Source: UBA5603 sp964501315
Lineage (GTDB): Bacteria; Bacillota_I; Bacilli_A; Izemoplasmatales; Hujiaoplasmataceae
Reading direction: 5' to 3'
Assembly: GCA_964501315.1 (NCBI GenBank)
Contig: CAZCSO010000004.1
Location: 1 to 64,000 of the forward strand
DNA length: 64,000 nucleotides
The notes beneath the pieces were generated by a model. It did no database searches. It was not told the origin of the DNA and saw nothing but the letters and a program-made list of their open reading frames with translations. Positions 53,095 to 62,398 of the stretch are shown here, piece by piece; the stretch's first letter is position 1, and every line of letters starts with the position of its first letter. Both the position numbers and the translations under genes were made by a program.

Positions 53095-53712
53095 TCACTT
53101 TCGTTTTGAGATACTTAACCCGTCTCCGATATCATAGAAATTCGTTTCAAAATCCGAACGGTTCTTAAGCCACTCAACATAGTTTGTAATTTTTCTTGCA
53201 ATGGCTCGTTGATTTCGTGTCATTGTTTCAGGATCACGATGAACGTAACCGTGGAAATTTAAGTTATCAGTAATAATTAATCCGTTATTAGTCAGAAGGG
53301 GTGATAATTTTTCAAAGAGCCGTTGATACTGTGCTTTTGCACCATCGATAAAGATGATGTCAAAGTGACCGTAGGAACTGAAATCCACATCAAAGGCATC
53401 ACCATGTATGAGTTTTACGGATCTCCTTAGTTTCGCATCAATTAGATTTTCTACGGCAATTTCATAAAGATGTCGCTCACGTTCAATGGTTGTGACATGG
53501 CCATGGGTCATCAGTGCTAAGGCAATAGCGCTATAACCAATCGCAGTACCGATTTCAAGAATCTTTGGTTTTGAATAGTGCGTAAGAATCGGTTCAAGAA
53601 AATCCAATGATATCGTTTCAATCATTGGAATATTCATTGACACCCCTTGAGCTTTTATATCAAGAAGAACGGGATAGTCTCGCCATATCCCAGAAGATAA
53701 TTTAGTGCCCAT
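53095..53712 (-). CDS. trmR: tRNA 5-hydroxyuridine methyltransferase (YrrM/TrmR-like)
   Basis: 205 residues, O-methyltransferase family 3. ILEIGTAIGYSAIALAL binds SAM, TTIERERHLYE and DIIFIDGAKAQYQ follow, and DNLNFHGYV is typical. In Bacillus TrmR makes 5-methoxyuridine from hydroxyuridine at tRNA position 34. The start is uncertain: no ribosome-binding site precedes the ATG at 53712, while AAGGGGTG lies ahead of an in-frame ATG at 53637; the family usually has the longer N-terminus. Confidence 0.9.
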   Translation of the reverse strand: MGTKLSSGIWRDYPVLLDIKAQGVSMNIPMIETISLDFLEPILTHYSKPKILEIGTAIGYSAIALALMTHGHVTTIERERHLYEIAVENLIDAKLRRSVKLIHGDAFDVDFSSYGHFDIIFIDGAKAQYQRLFEKLSPLLTNNGLIITDNLNFHGYVHRDPETMTRNQRAIARKITNYVEWLKNRSDFETNFYDIGDGLSISKRK

Positions 53713-53717
53713 AACAG

Positions 53718-53745
53718 ATAAAAAGAGTAACGTTAATTACTCTTT
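53718..53745 (-). terminator. terminator overlapping the DUF1292 stop
   Basis: Minus strand: AAAGAGTAA, 6-nt loop, TTACTCTTT, then TTATC. The TAA stop is in the left arm; the next gene starts a few bases later. Confidence 0.72.
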
Positions 53746-54048
53746 ATGCTCGTGTTTATGATCATGGTCGTCGTCATCTTCGCCTTCCATGTCTTCTAAA
53801 TAACTTTCAATAACTTCTTCGACAAAGTCCCATTCTTCATCCGATTCAATTTGATAAAGTTGTCCTTCGTCACCATCTTCGGGATTAAAAGAAGCTGCGA
53901 AATATTCGCCAGATTCATCACCGACGATTTGATAGACTACGTAGGATTTGTTAAATTCATCGGAGTCAAATGTCATGACGATTTGACAGGTGATTTCTTT
54001 TCCAAGTTCGTCCGTTACAATAAACGTTGCATCAAGTTCTTTTTCCAT
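53737..54048 (-). CDS. DUF1292 family protein (YrzB-like)
   Basis: 103 residues, very acidic. DATFIVTDELGKEITCQIVMTFD and KSYVVYQIVGDESGEYFAASFNPED fit DUF1292, found beside ruvX and alaS across Firmicutes; function unknown. The C-terminal DDDDHDHKHEHKE is an Asp/His-rich tail that could bind metal. Two bases separate it from ruvX. Confidence 0.9.
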   Translation of the reverse strand: MEKELDATFIVTDELGKEITCQIVMTFDSDEFNKSYVVYQIVGDESGEYFAASFNPEDGDEGQLYQIESDEEWDFVEEVIESYLEDMEGEDDDDHDHKHEHKE

Positions 54049-54050
54049 TG

Positions 54051-54470
54051 TTATCTCCTTTTTGAATCAAGATAGCTTTGCAGTATGACGGTCGCAGCTA
54101 ATCTATCAACATTTTCTTTTTGTTTTTTTCGGTTTAGATTGCCAGAAATCATGACTTGTGTCACCATTCTTGTGGTGAGTCGTTCGTCCCAAACGTCAAT
54201 CGGAACAGTCGTCAGACTTTCTAATTTAGATTTGAAGTCCAATACAAGTTGCCCTTGAAAGCCAACCGATCCGTCCATATTTTTGGGTAGACCAATGACA
54301 ACTTTCCCTATCTTATTATTATCAATAAAATGTGAGAGATAGTCAAGAGGAACTTCGAAATTGTTGGCTTCAAAACGAACCGTTTCTACGCCTGTGGCCA
54401 AGAGTTCTGAAGGATCCGATACTGCAACCCCACAAGTCGTCGTACCCAAATCCAATCCCATTATCTTCAT
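54051..54470 (-). CDS. ruvX: Holliday junction resolvase-like RuvX/YqgF
   Basis: 139 residues with an RNase H-like fold. MGLDLGTTTCGVAVSD, VIGLPKNMDGSVG and WDERLTTRM carry the conserved Asp/Glu residues. YqgF proteins process pre-16S rRNA and may act on Holliday junctions. Its start overlaps the alaS stop (ATGA, 54467-54470). Confidence 0.95.
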   Translation of the reverse strand: MKIMGLDLGTTTCGVAVSDPSELLATGVETVRFEANNFEVPLDYLSHFIDNNKIGKVVIGLPKNMDGSVGFQGQLVLDFKSKLESLTTVPIDVWDERLTTRMVTQVMISGNLNRKKQKENVDRLAATVILQSYLDSKRR

Positions 54471-57103
54471 TTAATTTTTCCTCGAATCATTTGAATCGCT
54501 TCATCCACGTTTTCAATCGATTTTCCACCTGCTTGAGCATAATCGGGACGTCCGCCTCCGTTACCGCCGCACAGAATAGCCGCTGCTTTAACCAACTCGC
54601 CACAATGAAAAGATTTAGATAGTGACTTCGCTAAAAACATGACTTTATCATCCGTTACTGATGCGACAAAGACCAATCCATTGGGAACTCGAACAGCAAT
54701 ATTGTCAACCAATTGCTTGAGTTGAGCCATAGTGAGACCAGAAACCTTTTGGATGAAATGCCCTTCTTCAATTTGATCATAAAACTGATCCATGGATGAC
54801 TGAATTTGAAGTTCCTTGAGTTTGGATATTTCTTTTTCCAAGTCCTTAACCGATTTTTGCATATCGGTAAACAATTGACGACGATTAATAACGTCCTGAT
54901 AGGAACCGATGACACTCGGTAAGTCAGGATAACGATACGACACTTGAATGGCTTCATTCTCTGCTTGTTCAATCATGGATTGAGCTTTATGGATTAAATT
55001 ATCGATTTCTTGATTAATCCCGACAAGTCCATCTGCAATTGAATCAACCGACACATTGGTCAATCCTTCTATACGATAGATTCCAGAGCCAATCGAATAA
55101 AGGTTTTTAATGGCGAATCGTTGGATGTCTTTTAAGTCTTTGACATGCGTTCCACCACATAAATCTAACGTATACTTCAAATCCACAACACGGACGGAAT
55201 CTCCGTATTTTTCGCCAAATTCAGCAATCGCGCCGTGTTTAACGGCTTCATCGACCGTCATAATCAGCGTTTTTGTTGGATAAGATTCGCTTATCATCTC
55301 ATTGACGCGACGTTCCAACTCCAATATTTGTTCATCGGTAATCGATTCATAATGATTAAAATCAAAACGAAGCATATCCGACGATACTTGAGAACCCTGT
55401 TGAGAGACATGATTTCCTAATAAATCACGGAGAGCTTTAAATAACAAATGCGTAGCTGAATGATTGTAAGCAGTCAAATTACGTCGTTGTTCGTCGACTT
55501 TCGCATTGACCCGCATGCCTTCTAATGGCATTCCATCCAACAATTCATAAACGTGTAAGAATTGACCGTTCGGTAATTTGTAGACATCCGTAACATGCGC
55601 AGAGAAACGATCGTTGTAGATAACGCCCGTATCGGCGAGTTGTCCTCCCGACGTAGCATAGAACGGCGTGTCTTCTAAAACCATGCCTTCGTCGAAAAGT
55701 TTGATAATTTTGGTTTCTGATAATAAGGATTGGTAACCGACAAAATGACTTTCTTCTTCAAAATTCAAGAAAGCTTCATTTTGTGATTTCATGGATTGGA
55801 TATCTTTGCGCGCTGACCGTGCCCGTTCTTTTTGTTTGGTCATTTCTTCATGGAATCCATCCAAGTCAACCTTCAAATTACGTTCTTCTGCGTACTCTTG
55901 AGTTAATTCAATTGGAAAACCATAGGTATCGTAAAGAATAAAAGCATCCAAACCCGATAAGGTATTTGACGTAGTGTTTTGAGCAATGGTTTCAAATCGT
56001 TTTTCCCCGGAAGCCAACGTTTCCAAAAACTTAGTTTCTTCGGTAACGACGATTTTTTTAACGATGGCCTTTTGATCTTCTAAATAAGGATAAAAATCCT
56101 TCATATTATCGACGACAATGTCTACCAATTCATCCATAAACGGACGTTCAATTCCCAATTTACGGCCATATTTTACAGCGCGTCTCAACAATCTCCGAAG
56201 CACATATCCACGGCCTTCGTTAGCGAGGACAGCCCCGTCGGCAATGGCGAACGTCACGGTTCTAATGTGATCCGCAATGACTTTAAATGCCATTTGTCCT
56301 TGGTATTCAACACCCGAGATCGATGAGATTCGTTGAATTATAGGCATGAATAAATCGGTCTCAAAATTAGTTTTGACACCTTGAATAATGGAAGTTAAGC
56401 GTTCTAAACCGCAACCGGTATCGATGTTTTTATTGGGTAATTCCGGGTATTCAGATCGTGACAATCCTGGTTTTGCATTGTATTGTGAGAACACGATATT
56501 CCAAAATTCGACATAACGATCGTTTTCAATGTCATCGCGAATCGCATCCGGTGTGAAATCACCGTATGCTTCGCCGCGGTCATAAAAGATTTCGGTACAA
56601 GGACCGCAGGGACCTTCTCCAATTTCCCAGAAATTGTTCTCTTCCGTTGGGATAATGTGTGAAGGATCTATACCCAGTTCAATCCACAAGTTTTTCGTTT
56701 CGATATCATCGGGATAGACGGTAATGTATAACCGATTCTTATCGAATCCAAGCCATTTCGGTGAGGTAATCAGTTCGTATCCCCATGTAACGGCTTCTTT
56801 TCGGAAATAATCACCAATCGAAAAATTCCCCAACATCTCAAAGAACGTATGATGACGAGCTGTTTTTCCAACATTTTCAATGTCATTTGTACGAATGCAT
56901 TTTTGAGCATTCACGATTCTTGGGTTTTTCGGAATCATTGAACCGTCAAAGTATTTTTTGAGTGCTGCAACACCGGCATTCATCCACAATAACGTTGGAT
57001 CATCATTGGGAATCAATGAAGCGCCTTTTTCAACACTGTGACCCTTCTCTTTGAAGAAATCCAGCCACATTTGACGAATTTCGGTTCCTTTAAGATATTT
57101 CAT
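54467..57103 (-). CDS. alaS: alanine-tRNA ligase
   Basis: 878 residues from the ATG at 57103 (GGAGG upstream). Class II core RTNDIENVGKTARHHTFFEMLGNFSIGDYF, the editing domain HSATHLLFKAL with CGGTHV, and the C-terminal GGNGGGRPDYAQAGGK are complete. It charges and proofreads tRNA-Ala. Expression is controlled by the T-box leader upstream with an alanine specifier codon. Confidence 0.97.
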   Translation of the reverse strand: MKYLKGTEIRQMWLDFFKEKGHSVEKGASLIPNDDPTLLWMNAGVAALKKYFDGSMIPKNPRIVNAQKCIRTNDIENVGKTARHHTFFEMLGNFSIGDYFRKEAVTWGYELITSPKWLGFDKNRLYITVYPDDIETKNLWIELGIDPSHIIPTEENNFWEIGEGPCGPCTEIFYDRGEAYGDFTPDAIRDDIENDRYVEFWNIVFSQYNAKPGLSRSEYPELPNKNIDTGCGLERLTSIIQGVKTNFETDLFMPIIQRISSISGVEYQGQMAFKVIADHIRTVTFAIADGAVLANEGRGYVLRRLLRRAVKYGRKLGIERPFMDELVDIVVDNMKDFYPYLEDQKAIVKKIVVTEETKFLETLASGEKRFETIAQNTTSNTLSGLDAFILYDTYGFPIELTQEYAEERNLKVDLDGFHEEMTKQKERARSARKDIQSMKSQNEAFLNFEEESHFVGYQSLLSETKIIKLFDEGMVLEDTPFYATSGGQLADTGVIYNDRFSAHVTDVYKLPNGQFLHVYELLDGMPLEGMRVNAKVDEQRRNLTAYNHSATHLLFKALRDLLGNHVSQQGSQVSSDMLRFDFNHYESITDEQILELERRVNEMISESYPTKTLIMTVDEAVKHGAIAEFGEKYGDSVRVVDLKYTLDLCGGTHVKDLKDIQRFAIKNLYSIGSGIYRIEGLTNVSVDSIADGLVGINQEIDNLIHKAQSMIEQAENEAIQVSYRYPDLPSVIGSYQDVINRRQLFTDMQKSVKDLEKEISKLKELQIQSSMDQFYDQIEEGHFIQKVSGLTMAQLKQLVDNIAVRVPNGLVFVASVTDDKVMFLAKSLSKSFHCGELVKAAAILCGGNGGGRPDYAQAGGKSIENVDEAIQMIRGKIK

Positions 57104-57120
57104 AGTAACATCCTCCATAA

Positions 57121-57326
57121 AAATAAAAAATCATCCTCTGTTAAAGGACGATTGTATCGCGGTACCACCTTTGTTCTAGTTTCCTAGCACTTAAATTCCT
57201 TAACGCGGAACAACGGATGGGATTAGCATCTCTTGAAAGGAGCTTCAATTCCTGATCTGTTTAGTTACACCAACCCTAAACTCTCTATGAAGATCAAATG
57301 AATCTACTTATCTTTCGCATCGATTT
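57121..57326 (-). promoter_or_regulatory. T-box riboswitch, alanine
   Basis: The minus-strand leader has the stem I motifs AGAGAG and GGTTGGTG, the T-box AAAGGTGGTACCGCG (57172-57158) and a terminator ATCGTCCT/AGGATGAT followed by TTTTTTATTTTT (57153-57121). GCT at 57243-57241 in the predicted specifier region is an alanine codon. Uncharged tRNA-Ala would favour the antiterminator and switch alaS on. Confidence 0.95.
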
Positions 57327-57332
57327 GACAAA

Positions 57333-57361
57333 ATTATACTCTATTTTAATCAAAAAAGCAA
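57333..57361 (-). promoter_or_regulatory. promoter of the alaS leader
   Basis: Minus strand: TTGCTT (57361-57356), 17-nt spacer, TATAAT (57338-57333). The -35 matches that of rpsT. Confidence 0.65.
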
Positions 57362-57386
57362 TGATTTTGGACAAGAACCGTTGATT

Positions 57387-59630
57387 TTATAAAAAATCTT
57401 CTATTGTTAACGAATCATTTGTTTTCGATGAAACCGACTCGTCAAAAAAAAGCGACAAAAACGTTTTTCTTGGGGATTCAATTCCTAATATTCCTCGTTT
57501 TAAAGCGGAGAATTCTCCCACTATAATTAGTTTATCTTTTGCTCTCGTCACGCCCGTATAGAGCAACTTTCGTTTTAACATGATGGAATAGCTTCGAACC
57601 ATGGGCAAAATGACCAACTTGAATTCACTTCCTTGTGACTTGTGAACACTGATGGCATACGCCAATGTTAAATTATCGAAATCTTTTACATTGTACTTAA
57701 CAATGTTTCCAGAAAAATCCACCAACATTTCACGTTCATCGAGAATACCACTGACAATACCCAAATCGCCGTTCATGATACCATCTTCCGGTTGATTTGC
57801 GAGTTGCATGACTTTATCATGATAATAAAAAGTCTTGCCTCCACCTTGTATCGACTGGTCTTGATGATCATGATTAAACGTTGATTGAAGCAATGAATTG
57901 ATGTGATCAATTCCCGCGACGCCCCGATACATCGGGATTAAAATTTCAATGTCTTCCCATAAATCGTATCCCGCATTGATCGCTTCTTGAACAATGTGAA
58001 CAACACGATCGGGAATATCCGCTTCATTGGACCGAATATACGATAAATCATCATGATAATCCAATACGGAGTCGGTGATTTGTTGATTCAAAATATCATA
58101 AGCTAATTTAATGATGGTAGAGTCAGAAGCTTGACGATGAATTTTTGATAGTCGAACTACTGGAAATATAGTGGCATTCATCAAATCTGACAAAACCTGA
58201 CCAGGTCCGACGGAGGGTAATTGGTTCTCATCACCCACGATAACGACTTTCGTATTCGGATTAAGCGAAGTAAACAATTGTTTCGCCAAGGAAACATCGA
58301 GCATCGAAGCCTCATCAATAATCACCAATTTGGCATCTAGCGGATTCATTTCATCGTATGCAAAATGACCTAGATAATCATATCCCAAAAGTCGGTGAAT
58401 CGTAACGGCAGGCATCTCCGTGGCCTCCGATAAACGTTTGGATGCTTTACCGGTTGGAGCCGCTAATTTTATGAGTTCTTTGATTGATTTTTTCCCTTGA
58501 TGTAATGACAGATATATTTGGACTATTCCCTTAACAATTGTTGTTTTACCTGTTCCGGGTCCCCCTGTAATAATCGAAAACGGATTCACTAAAGCACATA
58601 AAATCGCTTCTTTTTGATTGGTTGTGTACGTAATTCCTTGGCTCTCTTCAAATGCCTTTATCGCCTGATTAAGGACGTCTAAAGGAACATCGCTCTTTGC
58701 TATTTCAAGAAATTTTTTCGTGCGTTTGGCAATGGTTTCCTCGGCACGATAAAACAACCGTAGTCCAATACGATTTTCAATTTCGACAATCTTGCCTTCT
58801 TGTATCAAATTTTGGATTTCATGGTCAATGGATTCTGCTTCGACAAACGTTTCATCATTGACTTTGAGATAGGATACTGTATAGTCCATTAACTTTGATT
58901 TATCCAAATACGTATCACCATATTTATTCGCATACTCTTGTAATAAATACAAGATTACTGCGTGGATTCTAAGCGGACTGTCGTAAGAAAAGCCAACCTT
59001 TAAGCCAATTTCATCGGCTCTCTTAAATCCAATTCCTTCGACTTCATCAATGAGTACATAGGGATTTTCACGGATTACATCAATGGTTTTCACTCCGTAA
59101 GTTTGATAGATTTTCATCGCCATTCTTGGTGATATTTGGAAACCGTAAAGCCACACGAGCGTCGATTCCATTTGCCGATTGTCGATGATAACTTGATGCA
59201 ATGATTTTATCAGTTTCTTACTAAATTTCGGTACGGATAGAAGTATTTCTGGATTATTTGCGATCTTTTCAAGGGCATCGAGTCCTAACGTATCAATAAT
59301 TCGTTTCGCTGTTTTCGGACCGATTCCTTTCATCAAACCACTTGATAAGTAATCAATGAGACCTTCATAGCTTGAATCGATAATTCGTTCGTATCGTTCT
59401 GCGTCAAATTGTATTCCGTATTTTGGATGATGCTTAATGGATCCATAAAATCGATACAAACATCCCGTCTCTAACTTAGGAAAAAACCCACAGATTATCA
59501 TTGTGGGTTCGTAAAATACGAGTTGAGATTCATTGGTATCGGTTATTTCAAGTTTCAACACCGAATACAGATTCGTTTCGTTGAAAAAGAGATAGGATTT
59601 TAAGATACCTTCAACGTAATTCAATACCAT
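57387..59630 (-). CDS. recD2: RecD2-type ATP-dependent DNA helicase
   Basis: About 747 residues. N-terminal OB-like and helix-hairpin-helix region (GLMKGIGPKTAKRII, GIGFKRADEIG), then the helicase with GGPGTGKTT (motif I), IIDEASMLD (motif II), VGDENQLPSVGPG (motif III) and TLAYAISVHKSQGSEF near the end. It is a 5'-3' helicase in repair, independent of RecBC. The start is unclear: two adjacent ATGs follow GAGAGG closely. Confidence 0.94.
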   Translation of the reverse strand: MVLNYVEGILKSYLFFNETNLYSVLKLEITDTNESQLVFYEPTMIICGFFPKLETGCLYRFYGSIKHHPKYGIQFDAERYERIIDSSYEGLIDYLSSGLMKGIGPKTAKRIIDTLGLDALEKIANNPEILLSVPKFSKKLIKSLHQVIIDNRQMESTLVWLYGFQISPRMAMKIYQTYGVKTIDVIRENPYVLIDEVEGIGFKRADEIGLKVGFSYDSPLRIHAVILYLLQEYANKYGDTYLDKSKLMDYTVSYLKVNDETFVEAESIDHEIQNLIQEGKIVEIENRIGLRLFYRAEETIAKRTKKFLEIAKSDVPLDVLNQAIKAFEESQGITYTTNQKEAILCALVNPFSIITGGPGTGKTTIVKGIVQIYLSLHQGKKSIKELIKLAAPTGKASKRLSEATEMPAVTIHRLLGYDYLGHFAYDEMNPLDAKLVIIDEASMLDVSLAKQLFTSLNPNTKVVIVGDENQLPSVGPGQVLSDLMNATIFPVVRLSKIHRQASDSTIIKLAYDILNQQITDSVLDYHDDLSYIRSNEADIPDRVVHIVQEAINAGYDLWEDIEILIPMYRGVAGIDHINSLLQSTFNHDHQDQSIQGGGKTFYYHDKVMQLANQPEDGIMNGDLGIVSGILDEREMLVDFSGNIVKYNVKDFDNLTLAYAISVHKSQGSEFKLVILPMVRSYSIMLKRKLLYTGVTRAKDKLIIVGEFSALKRGILGIESPRKTFLSLFFDESVSSKTNDSLTIEDFL

Positions 59631-59638
59631 CATCCTCT

Positions 59639-60913
59639 CTAGATGGCTTGTTTGGCCATAAAAGCCTCAATGTCCTCGATTTCTTTAATGATAGAACTGG
59701 ACAAATTAATGGATCCATTTTCGGTAACTAAAACATTATCCTCAATGCGGATCCCTATTTTTTCTTCTTCCACATAAATACCTGGTTCAATAGTCAAGAC
59801 AATGCCCGGTTTTAAAGGAGTCAAATAATTACCAACATCATGAACATCCAGTCCTAGATAATGACTGACATTGTGATAGTAATAACGTCCGATTTCTTCT
59901 GGAGATTTAATAAGTCCGAGCGCTACGGCTTTTTCAGTCAGCAAATTGCGAGCATACGCATTCAGTTCACTCATAAGAATGCCTGGTTTAACAAATTCGA
60001 TGCACGCTTTATTAACGCTCAATACACAGTCGTACAATTGACGCTGACGATCTGAAAATTTGCCGTTGACTGGAAATGTCCGTGATATATCGGAAGCATA
60101 AGGACCTGATAAAGCGCCCATATCAATGAGTACCAAATCTCCGTCTTCTGCGACTTGGTCGTTATCTTCGTAGTGTAAGGTCGTGGCACGAGCACCCGCA
60201 GCACAAATAGGATTGAAGGAATTCCCTTCCGATCCATGGCTTTTTAATGCGTACTCATAAATCGCTACTAGCGCACGTTCGTTGATACCCGGCGTGGCAG
60301 TTGACATGATCGCTTCTATCGCTACTTTTGAATAAGCGATCGCGTTTTTAATTTCTTCAATTTCATCTTCGTCTTTAATCATTCTCATTGAATCAATGAG
60401 TTCGTTAATATTTTTTATGGCAAGTTCTGGATAGGATTCACGGATTTTTGTAATTTTTTGTAAAGCAGCTGGAATATCAAAAGGACGAGGACGAAGCAAA
60501 TCGATAAAGAGCGTTTTGGGAGCCTTCACGAGGGCTTTCCGTTGACCAGAAAGGATTTGCTGATGCATTAATGATTCAAACTGTTCAAGGTAATAAATAC
60601 TTTGAATGGCAATCCCTGATATGTCGGAGGCTTCTTCTTTGGTCATCCGTCTTCCCAACCATTTGGTCGCATAGTCGCTCGGTTCTTCAATGAACAGATA
60701 CTCTAAAAAACGCGTTCCATCTTTTTGTAAAACGAGTGTAAAATTGGATCGTTTCAAGCCTGTTAAATAGTAGAAATTTCGATTGATTTCGTACGGATAA
60801 AATTGATCTGCCGTCTTATGTGGTGCCTCCAGCGAAAATAAGACAACCAACGAAACATCTTCTATTTGTTTCATAAGTTTTAAACGACGATTGATGAATA
60901 GATTTTGATTCAT
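59639..60913 (-). CDS. pepP: Xaa-Pro aminopeptidase
   Basis: 424 residues from the ATG at 60913 (GGGGTG upstream). Metal ligands are visible: IDMGALSGPYASDISRTF (two Asp), HNVSHYLGLDVHD (His), TIEPGIYV (Glu) and IRIEDNVLV (Glu). The N-terminal creatinase-like domain is complete. It removes an N-terminal residue before proline. It has an extended -10 promoter and precedes recD2. Confidence 0.95.
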   Translation of the reverse strand: MNQNLFINRRLKLMKQIEDVSLVVLFSLEAPHKTADQFYPYEINRNFYYLTGLKRSNFTLVLQKDGTRFLEYLFIEEPSDYATKWLGRRMTKEEASDISGIAIQSIYYLEQFESLMHQQILSGQRKALVKAPKTLFIDLLRPRPFDIPAALQKITKIRESYPELAIKNINELIDSMRMIKDEDEIEEIKNAIAYSKVAIEAIMSTATPGINERALVAIYEYALKSHGSEGNSFNPICAAGARATTLHYEDNDQVAEDGDLVLIDMGALSGPYASDISRTFPVNGKFSDRQRQLYDCVLSVNKACIEFVKPGILMSELNAYARNLLTEKAVALGLIKSPEEIGRYYYHNVSHYLGLDVHDVGNYLTPLKPGIVLTIEPGIYVEEEKIGIRIEDNVLVTENGSINLSSSIIKEIEDIEAFMAKQAI

Positions 60914-60941
60914 ATGATTCACCCCACTATTGCATGAACTT

Positions 60942-60950
60942 ATTATATCA
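60942..60950 (-). promoter_or_regulatory. extended -10 promoter of pepP
   Basis: TGATATAAT on the minus strand, about 30 nt from the ATG; no convincing -35. Confidence 0.65.
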
Positions 60951-60989
60951 TATTTTTTGTATTCATCTACGCAAACTGCAATAAATTAG

Positions 60990-61832
60990 TTAACCGATGA
61001 AATCAATTTCGATATCACCATTGGAAGTCGATAAGCGTAGTAATTTGTTGGCATTAGGGTTGTATAAAGAATCATTTTTTTCGATATTGTCGACGTGACA
61101 ATCACCATTGGATGTATCCATTTCAATACGATAATCGTCATAATCACCCAATACTGATAATTCAATATCGCCATTGGAGGTATCAAAGATAAGTCTTGAA
61201 GCATCGATGTTTGTAGCAATTATCTTGCCATTAGATGTATCTAGAGTGATGTCACAATCCGCTTTGACATTAGATACAGTTATTCGCCCATTTGACGTGT
61301 ACAGATCAAATTCATCGGTAACATAAAGATCACCTTCTACTTTAATTTCGCCATTCGATGAAGAGGCGTTCAGTCTAGAAAGCTGATCGATTCCCGTGAC
61401 TGTAATTTTGCCATTTGATGTACTGACATCGATATCATAGGTCAATACATCGGTGGGCAGGTATATTTCGACAATCCAAATATCATTCGATTGAAATCCC
61501 CAAAGTCCGAAATTTAATCCGGCATACCAGTGCGATTTCTGAATTAACTCCAGTTGTTGATTGGATAAATCAACTTCAACCCAATCGTGTTCTGATTCAT
61601 AATACTTAATGGTTACTTTATCATTTTCGGAAGCATAAAATTTGACAGTACGATTAGAAAAAATTAACGAAAAATCGTCTATTTCATTGGCTTCATATTC
61701 TAATTGAGTCTCGGAATACTGCGATTCCTCAAAAAATGAAATGTCGTTGGATATGCCCGAAACATAACCAATCCCGACAAAAACAATTCCTACTAGTAAA
61801 ACAAATAAGGTGACACCTACAAAACGTTTCAT
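60990..61832 (-). CDS. DUF4097 beta-repeat membrane-anchored protein
   Basis: 280 residues. One N-terminal membrane helix (~5-25), then a mature region with seven (T/S)SNG repeats about 20 residues apart (STSNGKITV, SSSNGEIKV, YTSNGRITV, DTSNGKIIA, DTSNGDIEL, DTSNGDCHV, STSNGDIEI), the ladder of a DUF4097 beta-solenoid. Third gene of the PadR-DUF1700-DUF4097 module, overlapping DUF1700 by ATGA. Such operons occur in Firmicutes near envelope-stress genes; molecular role unknown. Confidence 0.9.
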   Translation of the reverse strand: MKRFVGVTLFVLLVGIVFVGIGYVSGISNDISFFEESQYSETQLEYEANEIDDFSLIFSNRTVKFYASENDKVTIKYYESEHDWVEVDLSNQQLELIQKSHWYAGLNFGLWGFQSNDIWIVEIYLPTDVLTYDIDVSTSNGKITVTGIDQLSRLNASSSNGEIKVEGDLYVTDEFDLYTSNGRITVSNVKADCDITLDTSNGKIIATNIDASRLIFDTSNGDIELSVLGDYDDYRIEMDTSNGDCHVDNIEKNDSLYNPNANKLLRLSTSNGDIEIDFIG

Positions 61833-62389
61833 TCTTTCTCACCTGATCTTTCTGTGGTTTTTTGAACCAATTCGATTAATTTTTCTAATTTGTTTTTCGA
61901 TTTTTTAATTAACCACCAAAATAGTGATCCGCTGAGCATGACAAGCCCAATTCCGACCAATGTCTGTCCAGCCAAATATAGTAATTGGGTATCCGATACG
62001 GCATTTTTTAGACCGATAACAAATTGACTTACTCCTAAAAACGATACCGATAAGCCAGCAGTTCCCAAAGAAAATGCAACCGTTCCAATTACAAATACGA
62101 TTAAACCATAGATTGCGTACCCGATAATTTTGGAGGTAATGTTAAACACTTTTTTGAGTTCAAAATTTTGTTTTTCTTTAACATTATTCACAAAATTCGT
62201 ATCTTTTTGCATGGTTCTAACAATGGTCTCAATACTTCCCAATCGATCAATGAAATCGGATTCGTTTTCCCCATTGTCAATCGCATCTTGAATTAATTCA
62301 TCATAGTAACGTGTAATATCTTTCTTTTCAGAAACGGGTAGAATCACCAATGCTTTATTTAGTTTGTATAGAAATTCATATTTATTCAT
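61829..62389 (-). CDS. DUF1700 family membrane protein
   Basis: 186 residues. The N-terminal ~80 residues (MNKYEFLYKLNKALVILP, YDELIQDAIDNGENESDFIDRLGS) are the DUF1700 HAAS-like helical domain; two or three membrane segments follow. AGGAGG lies just before two adjacent ATGs; the second is better spaced. HAAS domains often pair with PadR regulators, as here. Confidence 0.9.
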   Translation of the reverse strand: MNKYEFLYKLNKALVILPVSEKKDITRYYDELIQDAIDNGENESDFIDRLGSIETIVRTMQKDTNFVNNVKEKQNFELKKVFNITSKIIGYAIYGLIVFVIGTVAFSLGTAGLSVSFLGVSQFVIGLKNAVSDTQLLYLAGQTLVGIGLVMLSGSLFWWLIKKSKNKLEKLIELVQKTTERSGEKE

Positions 62390-62398
62390 CATAGCCTC

